Origin: Candidatus Nitrotoga sp. MKT
GTDB lineage: Bacteria > Pseudomonadota > Gammaproteobacteria > Burkholderiales > Gallionellaceae
Direction: 5' to 3'
Assembly: GCA_003402345.1 (NCBI GenBank)
Contig: QFXH01000011.1
Coordinates: forward strand, 17,155-81,154
DNA length: 64,000 bases
A program made the position numbers and the translations under genes. How positions within the stretch are numbered: the first letter of the stretch is position 1; each line of letters starts with the position of its first letter. Shown here in pieces: positions 7,713-17,231 of the stretch. The notes below the pieces were generated by a model that saw only the letters and a program-made list of their open reading frames with translations, ran no database searches and was not told the origin of the DNA.

Positions 7713-10700
7713 ATGACTGACCGCCCATTCCACCCCATCCCCGCTGGATCTCTTCACGTTCGTCGTGCCGCACGTATTGAATTGCTTGCTCCAATCGAGT
7801 TTCCGCTTGACCTGCCGGTAGTATTGCGGCGTGAAGAATTAGCGCAAGCCATCGCTGCTAATCAGGTGATCATCGTTTGTGGTGAGACCGGTTCTGGTAA
7901 AACCACGCAGCTACCTAAAATCTGTTTGAGCCTGGGCCGTGGTGTGCAAGGCGTCATTGCCCACACCCAGCCTCGCCGTGTCGCGGCGCGCTCTGTGGCA
8001 ACGCGCATCGCGGTTGAACTGAAAACCGAGTTGGGTGGCCTAGTGGGCTATAAGATTCGCTTTAATGACAAGGTATCGCCGGATACTTGCATCAAGCTGA
8101 TGACTGATGGCATTTTGCTGGCGGAAATCCAGAGCGATCGGCTGCTGAAAAAATATGACACCATCATCATCGACGAGGCGCATGAGCGCAGCCTGAATAT
8201 CGATTTTCTGTTGGGTTATTTCAAGCAGCTGTTGCCACGCCGCCGTGATCTCAAGCTCATCATTACTTCGGCTACGCTGGATGCGGAGCGCTTCGCTAAA
8301 CATTTCAGCGGTGCGCCTATCATGCAGGTCAGTGGCCGCAGTTATCCGGTGGAGGTGCGTTACCGTCCGTTGCAGGAGAATGCCGAAGGCGAGATGCAGG
8401 ATATTCCGCAGGCGGTGTGTGCCGCGCTGGATGAACTGGCAGTGGAGGGCTTGCGCGGCGACATTTTGGTTTTTCTGCCGGGAGAACGCGAAATCCGCGA
8501 CACTGCGGAAGCTTTGCGCAAGCATCATCCCGTTGGTGTGGAAATCTTGCCGCTGTTCTCGCGCCTGTCGGCGGCTGAGCAGGATCGCGTATTCAAAACT
8601 TCCGGCATGCGCCGTGTCGTGCTAGCAACCAATGTCGCGGAGACTTCCTTAACCGTACCGAATATCGGATATGTGATCGACAGCGGGCTGGCTCGCATCA
8701 ATCGTTACAGCATACGGCAAAAAGTCGAGCAATTGCGCGTAGAGAAAATTGCGCGTGCCGCCGCCAACCAGCGTGCCGGGCGTTGTGGGCGGGTGATGAG
8801 CGGGATATGCGTGCGTCTGTATGACGAGCCGGATTTCCTGGCGCGCACAGAATATTCCGATGCGGAAATTTTCCGTGTGTCATTGGCAACAGTAATATTG
8901 CGTATGAGTGCGCTGGGCTTGGGCGAAGTTGAACAATTTCCATTTATAGAGCCGCCCGGATCGCGTTCAATTGCCGATGGCTACCAGTTGTTGGCGCAAT
9001 TGAATGCAATAAACGAAGAGCGGCAGCTGACGCCGCTGGGACGCGAGCTGGCAAAGCTGCCGCTTGACCCGAAAATCGCACGCCTGCTGCTGGCTGGAAG
9101 GCAATATCACTGTCTACAGGAAATTCTCATCATCGCCAGCGCGTTATCGTTGCAGGACCCGCGTGACCGTCCGTCGGAGTGGCGTAAAGCGGCGGATGAT
9201 GCACATCAGCGTTTTAATGATGAGCGCTCGGATTTCCTGGCCTATGTGAATTTGTGGGCATGGTTTCAAGAGGCGGTGAAGCATAAGAAATCCAAGCGCC
9301 TGTGGGCAAATGAATGCCGCGAGAAATTCTTGTCGCCACTGCGTTTGCGCGAATGGCATGAGCTGTATCAGCAGTTGCACGTGCAGGTTGCCGAGATGGG
9401 CATGCGGCTGAATGAAATTCCTGCCAGCTATGATGAAATCCACAAGGCGCTGTTAACGGGCCTGCTGGGTAATGTCGGCTGCAAGAGCGTGGACCGCGAG
9501 GCGCATTATCAGGGCGCGCGCGAAATAAAATTTTTTATCGTGCCGAATTCGGCGTTGGCGAAAAAAAGCCCAAAATGGGTCGTGGCAGCTGAATTAACCG
9601 AGACGACGAAACTGTATGCCCGTTGTGTGGCGCGCATCGAACCGGAATGGCTGGAAGAAGTGGGGGCGCATCTGATCAAGCGCCACTATTTTGATCCGCA
9701 CTGGGAGAAGAAGGCGGCGCAGGTTGTGGCATTCGAACGCAGCACCTTGTATGGCCTGGTTATCAATCCGAAAAAACGCGTGCATTACGGCCCGATGAAC
9801 GTGCCGGAATCGCGCGCGGTGTTTATTCGCCAAGCGTTAGTGGCGGGCGAATTTCATACATTCGCGCCTTTCTTCTCGCACAACCAGAAATTAATCCAGG
9901 ACATTGAGGCGCTGGAGCATAAGGCGCGCCGACCGGATGTGTTGGTAGACGACGAATTGATCTTTGCCTTTTACGATAGCATCATCCCGCCGCACATCTA
10001 CAATGGCGCGGCATTCGAGGCATGGCGCAAGGAGGCGGAACGCGCCAATCCGCGCCTGCTGTATCTGCAACGTGACGACCTGATGCGCCATGAGGCAGCG
10101 GGCATTACCACCGACCAGTTCCCCCCGCAATTGGTGATGAACAACATCAGCTATGCACTGGCTTATCATTTTGTGCCGGGCAAGAGCGACGATGGCGTGA
10201 ATCTCACCGTGCCACTGGCCCTGATTAATCAGGTATCCGCTGCGCGTTGCGAGTATTTGGTGCCCGGCCTGCTGGCAGAAAAAGTGGCGCAATTGATAAA
10301 GACTTTGCCGCAGAAGCTGCGCCGCCATATGGTGCCGGTGCCGGAATTCGCCGCCTTGTTTTGTCGTGATGTGCCGCCCTCGGATACGCCATTGTTGCAG
10401 GCTTTGGCACGCTATATCCGCGAACAAAAACAATTGGAAGTTTTACTGGATGCATTTCGGTTAGAGCAATTGCCGGCCCACCTGCTCATGAATTTTTATG
10501 TCGTAGACGAGCATGGCAGACAGTTGGGGGTTTCGCGCAATTTCCTTCAGTTGCGTGCCGAGCTTGCGCCCAAGCTTGCGCCAGCCGCTGCAAAGGGTGC
10601 CGCCGCAGAACAAAAATCTGTGCGTTTTACCGATTGGAGTATGGGCGAAAATGGTTTGGGTGAATTCAAGGAAACTTCAGAAATACACCGCGCCGGGCAA

Positions 10701-11471
10701 GTTGTAACGCTATTCAACGCCTTGGTGGATGAAGACGATGCGGTATCTTTACGGACATTCGATACCCGCGATGAGGCGCTGAGCGCCCATCGTATCGGAT
10801 TACGGCGCTTATTTATGCTGGCGCTCAAGGAGCAGGTTAAATTCCTGGAAAAGAATCTTGGCTTGCAAGCAATGGCAATGCAGTTTTTGTCTTTCGGTAG
10901 CATCCAGGATTTGCGCCGCCAGATTTTGGCGGTCACCTTTGATCGCTGCTGCATGAATGAACCCTGGCCAACAAATGAAACCGAATTCGTTGCGCGTTGC
11001 AAGGAAGCCAAGAGCCGTTTGACGTTGGTGGCGCAGGAAATCGCGCGGTTGGTCGGCGTGATCCTGACCGAATATCAACTCGTGCACAAAAAAATACAAG
11101 CTGTTAAATCAAACGGGCAGGCCGTCCAGGATATGCGTATGCAGTGCGAATGGCTGCTGCATAAGGAGTTTATTGCGCGCATCCCTTACGAGCGCTTACA
11201 GCACCTGCCACGCTATCTTAAGGCGATCAATGCGCGGTTGGAAAAGTTGCGCGCCGACGCGGCACGTGATGCGCGTCAATACGCGCAAATGCAATCCTTG
11301 CAGCAGGCTTGGCAACGTAAAGTAACTGCGCAACAAGGCAACATCGATGCGCGGATGGAAGAGTTTGGTTGGCTATTGCAAGAATTGCGCGTGTCGTTGT
11401 TTGCGCAGGAATTGAAGACGCCGGTGATTGTGTCGGTGAAGCGGCTGGAAAAGTTGTGGGAGACGATGTAA
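7713..11471 (+). CDS. hrpA: ATP-dependent RNA helicase HrpA
   Basis: This is a DEAH-box RNA helicase of 1252 residues, close to the usual length of about 1300. It shows motif I GETGSGKTTQ, motif II DEAH, motif III SAT in ITSATLDAERF, and motif VI QRAGRCGR. The helicase core is followed by the helicase-associated and OB-fold regions and a long DUF3418 C-terminal domain, the arrangement of HrpA. HrpA is linked in bacteria to mRNA processing and to rescue of stalled ribosomes. A TACAAT hexamer ends only 8 bases before the ATG, so the transcript may be nearly leaderless or start further upstream. It stands alone. Confidence 0.95.
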   Translation: MTDRPFHPIPAGSLHVRRAARIELLAPIEFPLDLPVVLRREELAQAIAANQVIIVCGETGSGKTTQLPKICLSLGRGVQGVIAHTQPRRVAARSVATRIAVELKTELGGLVGYKIRFNDKVSPDTCIKLMTDGILLAEIQSDRLLKKYDTIIIDEAHERSLNIDFLLGYFKQLLPRRRDLKLIITSATLDAERFAKHFSGAPIMQVSGRSYPVEVRYRPLQENAEGEMQDIPQAVCAALDELAVEGLRGDILVFLPGEREIRDTAEALRKHHPVGVEILPLFSRLSAAEQDRVFKTSGMRRVVLATNVAETSLTVPNIGYVIDSGLARINRYSIRQKVEQLRVEKIARAAANQRAGRCGRVMSGICVRLYDEPDFLARTEYSDAEIFRVSLATVILRMSALGLGEVEQFPFIEPPGSRSIADGYQLLAQLNAINEERQLTPLGRELAKLPLDPKIARLLLAGRQYHCLQEILIIASALSLQDPRDRPSEWRKAADDAHQRFNDERSDFLAYVNLWAWFQEAVKHKKSKRLWANECREKFLSPLRLREWHELYQQLHVQVAEMGMRLNEIPASYDEIHKALLTGLLGNVGCKSVDREAHYQGAREIKFFIVPNSALAKKSPKWVVAAELTETTKLYARCVARIEPEWLEEVGAHLIKRHYFDPHWEKKAAQVVAFERSTLYGLVINPKKRVHYGPMNVPESRAVFIRQALVAGEFHTFAPFFSHNQKLIQDIEALEHKARRPDVLVDDELIFAFYDSIIPPHIYNGAAFEAWRKEAERANPRLLYLQRDDLMRHEAAGITTDQFPPQLVMNNISYALAYHFVPGKSDDGVNLTVPLALINQVSAARCEYLVPGLLAEKVAQLIKTLPQKLRRHMVPVPEFAALFCRDVPPSDTPLLQALARYIREQKQLEVLLDAFRLEQLPAHLLMNFYVVDEHGRQLGVSRNFLQLRAELAPKLAPAAAKGAAAEQKSVRFTDWSMGENGLGEFKETSEIHRAGQVVTLFNALVDEDDAVSLRTFDTRDEALSAHRIGLRRLFMLALKEQVKFLEKNLGLQAMAMQFLSFGSIQDLRRQILAVTFDRCCMNEPWPTNETEFVARCKEAKSRLTLVAQEIARLVGVILTEYQLVHKKIQAVKSNGQAVQDMRMQCEWLLHKEFIARIPYERLQHLPRYLKAINARLEKLRADAARDARQYAQMQSLQQAWQRKVTAQQGNIDARMEEFGWLLQELRVSLFAQELKTPVIVSVKRLEKLWETM

Positions 11472-11630
11472 CTCTGCCAATTTTTTCCTTGATTCCCGGC
11501 TTGTCAATGGGGGGCTGGAGAGGATTCGCTGTCAGGTATAATCCGCGCAACCTCACCGTGTGTGCGTCGTATCGTGAATGTAAGTGCGCTGGCGGTAACG
11601 GGGATTCAAACTCATTGTAAGGGAGGCTAT

Positions 11631-11888
11631 ATGCCAGACAAATTAAATGCCCAAGAAGTTGCCATGCTGCGCGAGGAGCTGGAAATATTGATGTATGAGC
11701 GCACCGGTTTACTGAAAGTGGTGGGAGCCGCCGCTGTGCTGGTGGCCAATACCGATGGCCGCAACCTGCCGCCGGAGGCTGCGGAAGCGGCTGAGATGCT
11801 ATCGAAGTGCGTCAATGATCTGTCGGAAGAAACGCTGAAAGATGCGCTGGAAACTGTGCATGCTGAGGTTGGCCCCGGCGATTTGTAA
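11631..11888 (+). CDS. Conserved hypothetical protein, 85 residues
   Basis: This is a small acidic protein, mostly helical in appearance, with no family I recognise. The ATG at 11631 is preceded by AAGGGAGG at good spacing, so the upstream open stretch from 11562 is not coding. It contains an Ala-rich middle (LPPEAAEAAEMLSKCV) and no signal or membrane segment, which suggests a soluble cytoplasmic product. It lies 21 bases before the patatin gene in the same direction and is probably co-transcribed with it. Confidence 0.7.
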   Translation: MPDKLNAQEVAMLREELEILMYERTGLLKVVGAAAVLVANTDGRNLPPEAAEAAEMLSKCVNDLSEETLKDALETVHAEVGPGDL

Positions 11889-11909
11889 ATCCTTGATGGG
11901 GGGAGTCAG

Positions 11910-13079
11910 ATGAGTGTGCCAGAAAAGCTTGGCTTGATTCTGACCGGAGGGGGCGCGCGCGTCGCTTATCAGGTGGGCGTGCTAAAGGCCATCGCTGAAT
12001 TTTTGCCGCGTCATGCACACAACCCCTTCCCTATCATCTGTGGAACCTCGTCAGGTTCGCTTAATGCAGTGACGCTTGCGGTGAATGCCCGATCTTTTCG
12101 CAAGGGGGTTAAATATCTTCTTAATATCTGGAAAAATTCCCGCGTTGACCATATTTATCGCACCGACCCGGTTGGCGTCTTAAAGAACAGTACGCGCTGG
12201 TTTGCGGGGCTGGTCTTGAGCAGCATGGGTATTAATAAGTTGAACCAGGTATCGCTGCTTGATAATGCGCCGATGGTAACGATGCTGGAAGCAACGCTGC
12301 CATATGAAAAAATCCAGGAGAATATTGATGCAGGCCACCTTGACGCACTGAGTATCACTGCCTCGGGCTATGGTTCGGGGTGCTCCGTGACTTTTTACCA
12401 GGGAGTGGAGGACATTTCGCCCTGGAATCGGGCGCATCGCCTAGGCATTCCAACCAAGATCGAACCCAAACATTTATTGGCCTCTTCAGCCATCCCGTTT
12501 ATCTTTCCAGCGGTACTCCTCAACCGTGAATATTTTGGCGATGGCTCGATGCGCCAGATTGCGCCTATCAGCTCTGCGCTACATCTGGGCGCTACCCGCG
12601 TGCTAGTTATCGGCTTAGGCCATAACGGGGAGGAACAACCTAACTGTAGCGATCAATGTGATTATCCTTCGCTAGCGCAGATTGGCGGCCATCTTATGGA
12701 TAGCATTTTCCTTGATACTCTGGAGGTGGATTTGGAGCGGGTGCGGCGCATCAATCATTCGATTGGAATGTTGTCGGAAGATGTTCAGGAGCAAATAAAT
12801 TGGCGTCATGTCGATGTCCTGGTGATTAAGCCTAGCCAGGCTATTGAGCAAATTGCTGAGCGTTATGCCATGAATTTGCCGTGGACTATCCGTTTTTTGT
12901 TGCGCGGGATAGGCGCGATGCGCCGTAGCGGGGCAAATTTGATGAGTTACCTGTTGTTTGAAAAGAATTTTTGCCGTGCGATGATCGAGCTGGGATACCA
13001 GGACGCATTGAAACAGAAGCAGGAAATTCTGGCTTTTATAAACCAGCGCGAAAAAACGGTGGAAGGCTTGCCGCAATGA
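11910..13079 (+). CDS. Patatin-like phospholipase
   Basis: This protein of 389 residues has the patatin fold signatures: the oxyanion-hole glycine stretch TGGGARVAYQVGVLKAI near residue 11, the nucleophile elbow GTSSGSLNAV (GXSXG), and the catalytic Asp in YFGDGSMRQIAP. These form the Ser-Asp dyad of patatin lipases, which hydrolyse membrane phospholipids. No signal peptide is seen, so it is probably cytoplasmic or membrane-associated. The start follows GGGGGAG. Its stop overlaps the next ATG (ATGA), suggesting translational coupling to birA. Confidence 0.9.
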   Translation: MSVPEKLGLILTGGGARVAYQVGVLKAIAEFLPRHAHNPFPIICGTSSGSLNAVTLAVNARSFRKGVKYLLNIWKNSRVDHIYRTDPVGVLKNSTRWFAGLVLSSMGINKLNQVSLLDNAPMVTMLEATLPYEKIQENIDAGHLDALSITASGYGSGCSVTFYQGVEDISPWNRAHRLGIPTKIEPKHLLASSAIPFIFPAVLLNREYFGDGSMRQIAPISSALHLGATRVLVIGLGHNGEEQPNCSDQCDYPSLAQIGGHLMDSIFLDTLEVDLERVRRINHSIGMLSEDVQEQINWRHVDVLVIKPSQAIEQIAERYAMNLPWTIRFLLRGIGAMRRSGANLMSYLLFEKNFCRAMIELGYQDALKQKQEILAFINQREKTVEGLPQ

Positions 13080-14110
13080 AAGCTGCCAGCATGGGCGTTT
13101 CCCGCCCATGCACCACAATGAAACCGCTTACTTTCACCCTGCTACGTTTGTTGGTGGACGGAAATTTCCATTCCGGGGAAATGTTGGCGCAATGTTTGGG
13201 CATATCGCGCGCTAGCGTGAGCAATGCCTTGTATGGGGTAGACGGCTATGGTTTGGCTTTATACAGCGTGCCCGGTCGTGGTTATTGCCTGAGCAATCCG
13301 CCGCAATGGCTGGATGCCGCACTTATCGCCCGCCACTTAGGTGGGCAGGCGGGACAATTTCAGATTGAAATTTTTGACAGCTTGCCCTCCAGCAATACGC
13401 TGTTGTTGCAGCGCGCAGCGCAGGACGCACCCAGCGGCAGCGTGCTGGCGGTGGAACTGCAAACCGGCGGGCGCGGGCGATTGGGACGATCATGGCATTC
13501 TGGCTTGGGCAACGCGCTTACGTTTTCGCTGCTGTGGCGTTTTGAACTTGATTTGTCGGCATTGTCTGGTTTGAGTTTGGCAGTCGGGGTGGCGTTGATT
13601 CGTGCGTTGCATGCGCTTGGAATAGCAAATGCACGGCTTAAATGGCCGAATGATCTGCTGGGTGGGGATGGCGGTAAACTAGCCGGCATACTGCTGGAGG
13701 CGCAGGGTGACATGTTGGGGCCGAGTGCTGTAGTGATCGGCATTGGCCTCAACTTGTTCACGCCTAAGCACCTGTTGCCGCAGATCGACCAGCCGGTGTC
13801 GAGCTTGGAAGACATGGTAGCGGACATGCCGGGAGTGAACGTGCCGGAACGCAACTACTTATTCGCGGTAATTTTACGGGAGTTGCAGGCAGTACTTTAT
13901 GAATTTGCCAGTAATGGTTTTGCGGTACTGCGTGCGGAATGGGAAAGCCATCACGCTTTGCAAAACCAGACGGTACGGTTACTGTTACCCGATGGCAGAG
14001 CTGAAATGGGCATCGCGCGGGGCGTAACCGAGAATGGCGCGCTTATTCTGGAAACGGTGGGCGGAACGCAAATATTTAATGCGGGAGAAATTGGTTTGCG
14101 CGCATCATGA
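13076..14110 (+). CDS. birA: Biotin--[acetyl-CoA-carboxylase] ligase / biotin operon repressor BirA
   Basis: BirA activates biotin to biotinyl-AMP and attaches it to the biotin carrier protein. The product has an N-terminal winged helix (LAQCLGISRASVSNAL) followed by the catalytic domain with the biotinyl-AMP loop GRGRLGRSW, the KWPNDLL motif and KLAGILLE, and a small C-terminal SH3-like domain. Having the helix-turn-helix means it could also repress biotin genes. The frame is open back to 12971, but the ATG at 13076 overlaps the patatin stop as ATGA and follows GGAAGG. An ATG at 13118 directly before the helix-turn-helix is the other candidate. Its stop overlaps coaX. Confidence 0.93.
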   Translation: MKAASMGVSRPCTTMKPLTFTLLRLLVDGNFHSGEMLAQCLGISRASVSNALYGVDGYGLALYSVPGRGYCLSNPPQWLDAALIARHLGGQAGQFQIEIFDSLPSSNTLLLQRAAQDAPSGSVLAVELQTGGRGRLGRSWHSGLGNALTFSLLWRFELDLSALSGLSLAVGVALIRALHALGIANARLKWPNDLLGGDGGKLAGILLEAQGDMLGPSAVVIGIGLNLFTPKHLLPQIDQPVSSLEDMVADMPGVNVPERNYLFAVILRELQAVLYEFASNGFAVLRAEWESHHALQNQTVRLLLPDGRAEMGIARGVTENGALILETVGGTQIFNAGEIGLRAS

Positions 14111-14835
14111 AAATGTTACTTATTGATGCCGGCAATAGCCGTGTTAAGTGGGCCACGGTAGAAGGCGGCAAGTGGTTGCAGCAAAACGTACTTGAAAATA
14201 CACATGCGACTGGATTGGGCATGGCATTTTCGGAATTGCCGCCACCGGACAGAATCCTCATCTCTAATGTTGCTGGTGAGAACATGGCGCAATTGCTATC
14301 CGCAGCCTGTGCCGCATGGCAGTGCCCTATCGAATTTATCGTGGCCAAAGTAACGCAATGTGGCGTGCGTAACGCGTATGAACACCCGGCGCAGCTTGGC
14401 AGCGACCGTTGGGCGGCGCTCATCGCAGCCTGGCATCAAGAGCGCGCATCCTGCCTGGTGGTAAATTGCGGCACAGCGACGACTGTGGACGCACTGTCTG
14501 CCGAAGGCGAATTTTTGGGTGGGCTAATTCTGCCGGGTGTGGACATGATGCGAAGCAGTCTGGCCGCAGGCACTGCCCAATTAACGCAGACAAAGGGCAT
14601 CTGGCGCGAATTTCCGCGCAATACCGCTGATGCCACGTTCAGTGGCTCAATTCAGGCGACCGTAGGCGCTATCCGTTTGCAGTTTGAGGCGTTAGCCATG
14701 TGTGGGGACGTGCGCTGCCTGTTAAGCGGGGGCGCGGCGGATAAGGTACAGCCGCATCTCAAATTACTGTCGGTGCGGGTGGATAATCTGGTATTGCGAG
14801 GCTTGCAAATTATGGGACAGGATAATTTATCCTAA
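14107..14835 (+). CDS. coaX: Type III pantothenate kinase CoaX
   Basis: This enzyme catalyses the first step of coenzyme A synthesis, phosphorylating pantothenate. The 242 residues show the ASKHA-fold phosphate motifs LLIDAGNSRVKWA at the start and VNCGTATTVDAL in the middle, with GSDRWAALIAAW and GGLILPGVDMM, typical of type III enzymes. The start overlaps the birA stop (ATGA), and a birA-coaX pair is frequent in betaproteobacteria. The length is normal and the gene appears intact. Confidence 0.94.
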   Translation: MKMLLIDAGNSRVKWATVEGGKWLQQNVLENTHATGLGMAFSELPPPDRILISNVAGENMAQLLSAACAAWQCPIEFIVAKVTQCGVRNAYEHPAQLGSDRWAALIAAWHQERASCLVVNCGTATTVDALSAEGEFLGGLILPGVDMMRSSLAAGTAQLTQTKGIWREFPRNTADATFSGSIQATVGAIRLQFEALAMCGDVRCLLSGGAADKVQPHLKLLSVRVDNLVLRGLQIMGQDNLS

Positions 14836-14919
14836 ACGTGTTTTGTAGTTTTTAAATAAACTGCCTGCCTTTCTGATAAATATATTTTCAGGTTTAAAAA
14901 TCAAATAAAAAATGGGGTA

Positions 14920-15609
14920 ATGATGAAGTGGCTATTCTGGTTATTGCTGCTGGCAAATTTGATATTTTTTTCATTTATTCAATGGGGTGAATTATTGACA
15001 GGTGAAAATCAAAATTTGAAGCATCAACCGTTGTTGAATGCGGAAAAGATCAAGTTACTGGATACGCCAAATGTAGCGCCAGCAACTTCGCTGCCTTCTT
15101 CCGCTGTATTGGCAACATCGCAGGATCAGCGGGCATTTACGGATGTTTGCCTGGAGTGGGGAGAGTTTTCCGGTACCGATAGCGCACGTGCCACGGCGGC
15201 TTTGACCACATTGAAACTGGCGGACAAGCTAGCGCAGCGGCAGACTGAATATGCGATTGGTTATTGGGTCTACATGCCGCCCGCACACACCCGTGTGGAA
15301 ATGGATAAAAATATCGCCGAACTCAAGGCGCATAATGTTAAGGACTACTTCACCGTGCAGGAAGCCGGTCCCTGGAAGAACGCTATTTCGCTGGGCGTAT
15401 TCAAAACAGAAAAGGCCGCGCGTAAAACTTTCGATAGCCTCCGGGCAAAAGGCGTAAAAACTGCCATGATGGGAGAGCTTATGAGTAAATTTAAACTTAC
15501 GGTATTTGTGCTGAAATCCCCGGATGTAGTGACAATTGAAAAAATGGTAACCCTGCAAAAGGAGTTTGCCGGTAGCGCGGTGCATTTAGTGGCCTGTGAC
15601 CAGACTTAA
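14920..15609 (+). CDS. SPOR-like domain protein with N-terminal membrane anchor
   Basis: This 229-residue protein has a single N-terminal hydrophobic segment (MKWLFWLLLLANLIFFSFI) and a soluble part predicted to be periplasmic. The C-terminal half (YWVYMPPAHTRVEMDKNIAEL through GVFKTEKAARKTFDSLRAKGVK) has the spacing of a SPOR domain, which binds denuded peptidoglycan. It lies downstream of birA-coaX, as is common in related bacteria. Two adjacent ATGs (14920, 14923) could serve as the start. The SPOR assignment is by pattern only. Confidence 0.72.
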   Translation: MMKWLFWLLLLANLIFFSFIQWGELLTGENQNLKHQPLLNAEKIKLLDTPNVAPATSLPSSAVLATSQDQRAFTDVCLEWGEFSGTDSARATAALTTLKLADKLAQRQTEYAIGYWVYMPPAHTRVEMDKNIAELKAHNVKDYFTVQEAGPWKNAISLGVFKTEKAARKTFDSLRAKGVKTAMMGELMSKFKLTVFVLKSPDVVTIEKMVTLQKEFAGSAVHLVACDQT

Positions 15610-15719
15610 GCGCTTGGCGCAAGTACCAGCGCAATTGACAAGTAGCGGTTAAATCTGGAAAATGCCGCGCTTCCCGTGGCAATTTAGGGCGGCTTGACTA
15701 AAGCGACGGCATGATTTCA

Positions 15720-15796
15720 GGTGATATAGCTCAGATGGTTAGAGCGCAGCACTCATAACGCTGAGGTCGGTGGTTCAACTCCACCTATCACCACCA
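15720..15796 (+). tRNA. tRNA-Met (anticodon CAT)
   Basis: This is a full cloverleaf of 77 bases: acceptor GGTGATA/TATCACC, D stem GCTC/GAGC, anticodon loop CTCATAA, variable AGGTC, T stem GGTGG/CCACC with loop TTCAACT, and an encoded CCA end. The overall form fits elongator tRNA-Met, although tRNA-Ile2 with a lysidine-modified CAT cannot be ruled out by eye. The last pair of the anticodon stem is an A31-C39 mismatch. The 3' end is the apparent attachment site of the adjacent island. Confidence 0.93.
15774..15796 (+). other. Candidate attL (3' end of tRNA-Met)
   Basis: The tRNA 3' end TTCAACTCCACCTATCACCACCA recurs imperfectly at 21674-21695. The longest exact shared parts are CACCTATC and CCACCA. 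P4-type integrases commonly use tRNA 3' ends, and the integrase gene starts 176 bases downstream. Confidence 0.6.
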
Positions 15797-15830
15797 AAAT
15801 ACTGTTTTAAGCATTCCTGAAACGTCTCAT

Positions 15831-15865
15831 AAACCCGCATTGCATATAGCTCTGGCGGGTTTTTC
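15831..15865 (+). terminator. Rho-independent terminator downstream of tRNA-Met
   Basis: The stem AAACCCGC pairs with GCGGGTTT and is followed by TTTC. A near-copy with the same stem lies at the far end of the island (21728-21764). Confidence 0.7.
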
Positions 15866-15909
15866 TTTGCCTGTACGTTCCTATCCGTACCATTGCAATC
15901 CTGTGTTAT

Positions 15910-15933
15910 TTGACAGTATATTGTCAGTATAAA
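15910..15933 (+). repeat. Left-end repeat of the island, possible integrase arm site
   Basis: TTGACAGTATATTGTCAGTATAAA holds two CAGTATA units 11 bases apart. The same TTGACAGTATAT string occurs at 21599-21610 near the right end. Repeats near both ends of an island are typical of arm-type integrase or excisionase sites. Confidence 0.4.
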
Positions 15934-15972
15934 TCGCACTCATGAAATCATGTACTGACAAAAGGGGAGGTC

Positions 15973-17208
15973 ATGGCACTAACCGAGATTGAAGTGAAGA
16001 AGACGAAAGCGACCGACAAGCCCCAAAGGTTAACGGACGGGCGCGGCATGTTTTTGCTGATTCACAACAATGGCGGCAAATACTGGCGCATGGATTACAG
16101 ATTCAACGGTACTCGCAAAACATTGTCATTGGGTACTTACCCGGACGTCAGCCTTGTTAAAGCCCGTGAAGACCGGGAGGATGCGCGGAAGTTGCTCAAA
16201 AACGGTATAGACCCCGGTGCGGTAAAGCAAGCGCAGAAAGCTTCCAAAATAAATCTTGCTGGTGACAGCTTTGAGGTTATCGCCCGAGAGTGGTTTGTCC
16301 TCCACGCCCCCAATTGGAAAGAAAATCATTCGAGTAAGATTATCGCGAGACTGGAGAAAGATATTTTTCCGTGGATTGGTGCGCGGCCTATTGCTGAGAT
16401 TGCCGCGCCTGCATTACTGGCAACGATACGTCGAATAGAAGCCCGTGGCGCATTGGAAACGGCACACCGCGCCCTTGCCTGCTGTGGGCAGGTGTTTCGC
16501 TATGCCGTTGCAACAGGACGCGCGGAGCGTGATCCTACAGGCGACCTGCGCGGCTCACTTCCCTCCGTAAAAAGAAATAAGCACTTTGCCGCGATAACCG
16601 ACCCCAAAAAAGTGGGTGAACTGATGCGCGATATTGAAGGCTATCAAGGCTCTTACGTTGTGAAGAGTGCATTCAAATTATCGCCCTTGTTGTTTGTACG
16701 CCCCGGCGAGCTTCGCAAGATGGAATGGACTGAGCTTGATTTGGATAAAGCGGAATGGATTATTCCTGCTAACAAAATGAAAATGGGGATTACGCACATA
16801 GTCCCCTTGGCAAAACAGGCTGTGGAAGTATTGCGCGAAATACAACCACTAACCGGACGCGGCAAGTATGTATTCCCCGGCGAACGTGATTATGACCGGC
16901 CAATGAGTGATAACGCGATCCGTTCCGCATTGCGGCGCATGGGTTGGGCGAATGATGAAATGACTCCGCACGGCTTCAGGGCAATGGCTTCCACGATCCT
17001 AGACAATATGGGATATAAGCAGGAATGGTTGGAACGTCAGCTGGCGCATGAAGAGCCAAACAAGATCAAGGCGGCATATAAACGCGAAGCGTGGAGGATG
17101 TATCTACCTGAACGCATCGCCATGATGCAGGCATGGGCGGACTATCTGGGTGGCTTGGCAGCGGGTGCAGACGTGATACCGCTACGGGCAAATACCACTG
17201 CATGGTAA
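15973..17208 (+). CDS. P4-type tyrosine recombinase (integrase)
   Basis: This site-specific recombinase has 411 residues. The N-terminal DUF4102 arm-binding domain (about 1-90) includes RLTDGRGMFLLIHNNGGKYWRMDYRF. A SAM-like core-binding domain (about 100-190) and the catalytic domain follow. Catalytic residues visible are the first Arg in VRPGELRKMEW, the HGFR box in TPHGFRAMAST, and a likely nucleophilic Tyr in KAAYKREAW. It sits just inside the tRNA-Met end of the island and reads away from it, as P4-like integrases do. AAAGGGGAGG precedes the ATG. Its last codons lie in a 17-base tandem repeat. Confidence 0.95.
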   Translation: MALTEIEVKKTKATDKPQRLTDGRGMFLLIHNNGGKYWRMDYRFNGTRKTLSLGTYPDVSLVKAREDREDARKLLKNGIDPGAVKQAQKASKINLAGDSFEVIAREWFVLHAPNWKENHSSKIIARLEKDIFPWIGARPIAEIAAPALLATIRRIEARGALETAHRALACCGQVFRYAVATGRAERDPTGDLRGSLPSVKRNKHFAAITDPKKVGELMRDIEGYQGSYVVKSAFKLSPLLFVRPGELRKMEWTELDLDKAEWIIPANKMKMGITHIVPLAKQAVEVLREIQPLTGRGKYVFPGERDYDRPMSDNAIRSALRRMGWANDEMTPHGFRAMASTILDNMGYKQEWLERQLAHEEPNKIKAAYKREAWRMYLPERIAMMQAWADYLGGLAAGADVIPLRANTTAW

Positions 17209-17231
17209 ATACCACTGCATGGTAAATACCA
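17190..17231 (+). repeat. 17-base tandem repeat (2.5 copies) at the integrase stop
   Basis: The unit AAATACCACTGCATGGT occurs twice in full (17190-17206, 17207-17223) and then in part (17224-17231). The first copy carries the integrase stop and the second supplies the ATG of the next frame at 17219. Confidence 0.9.
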
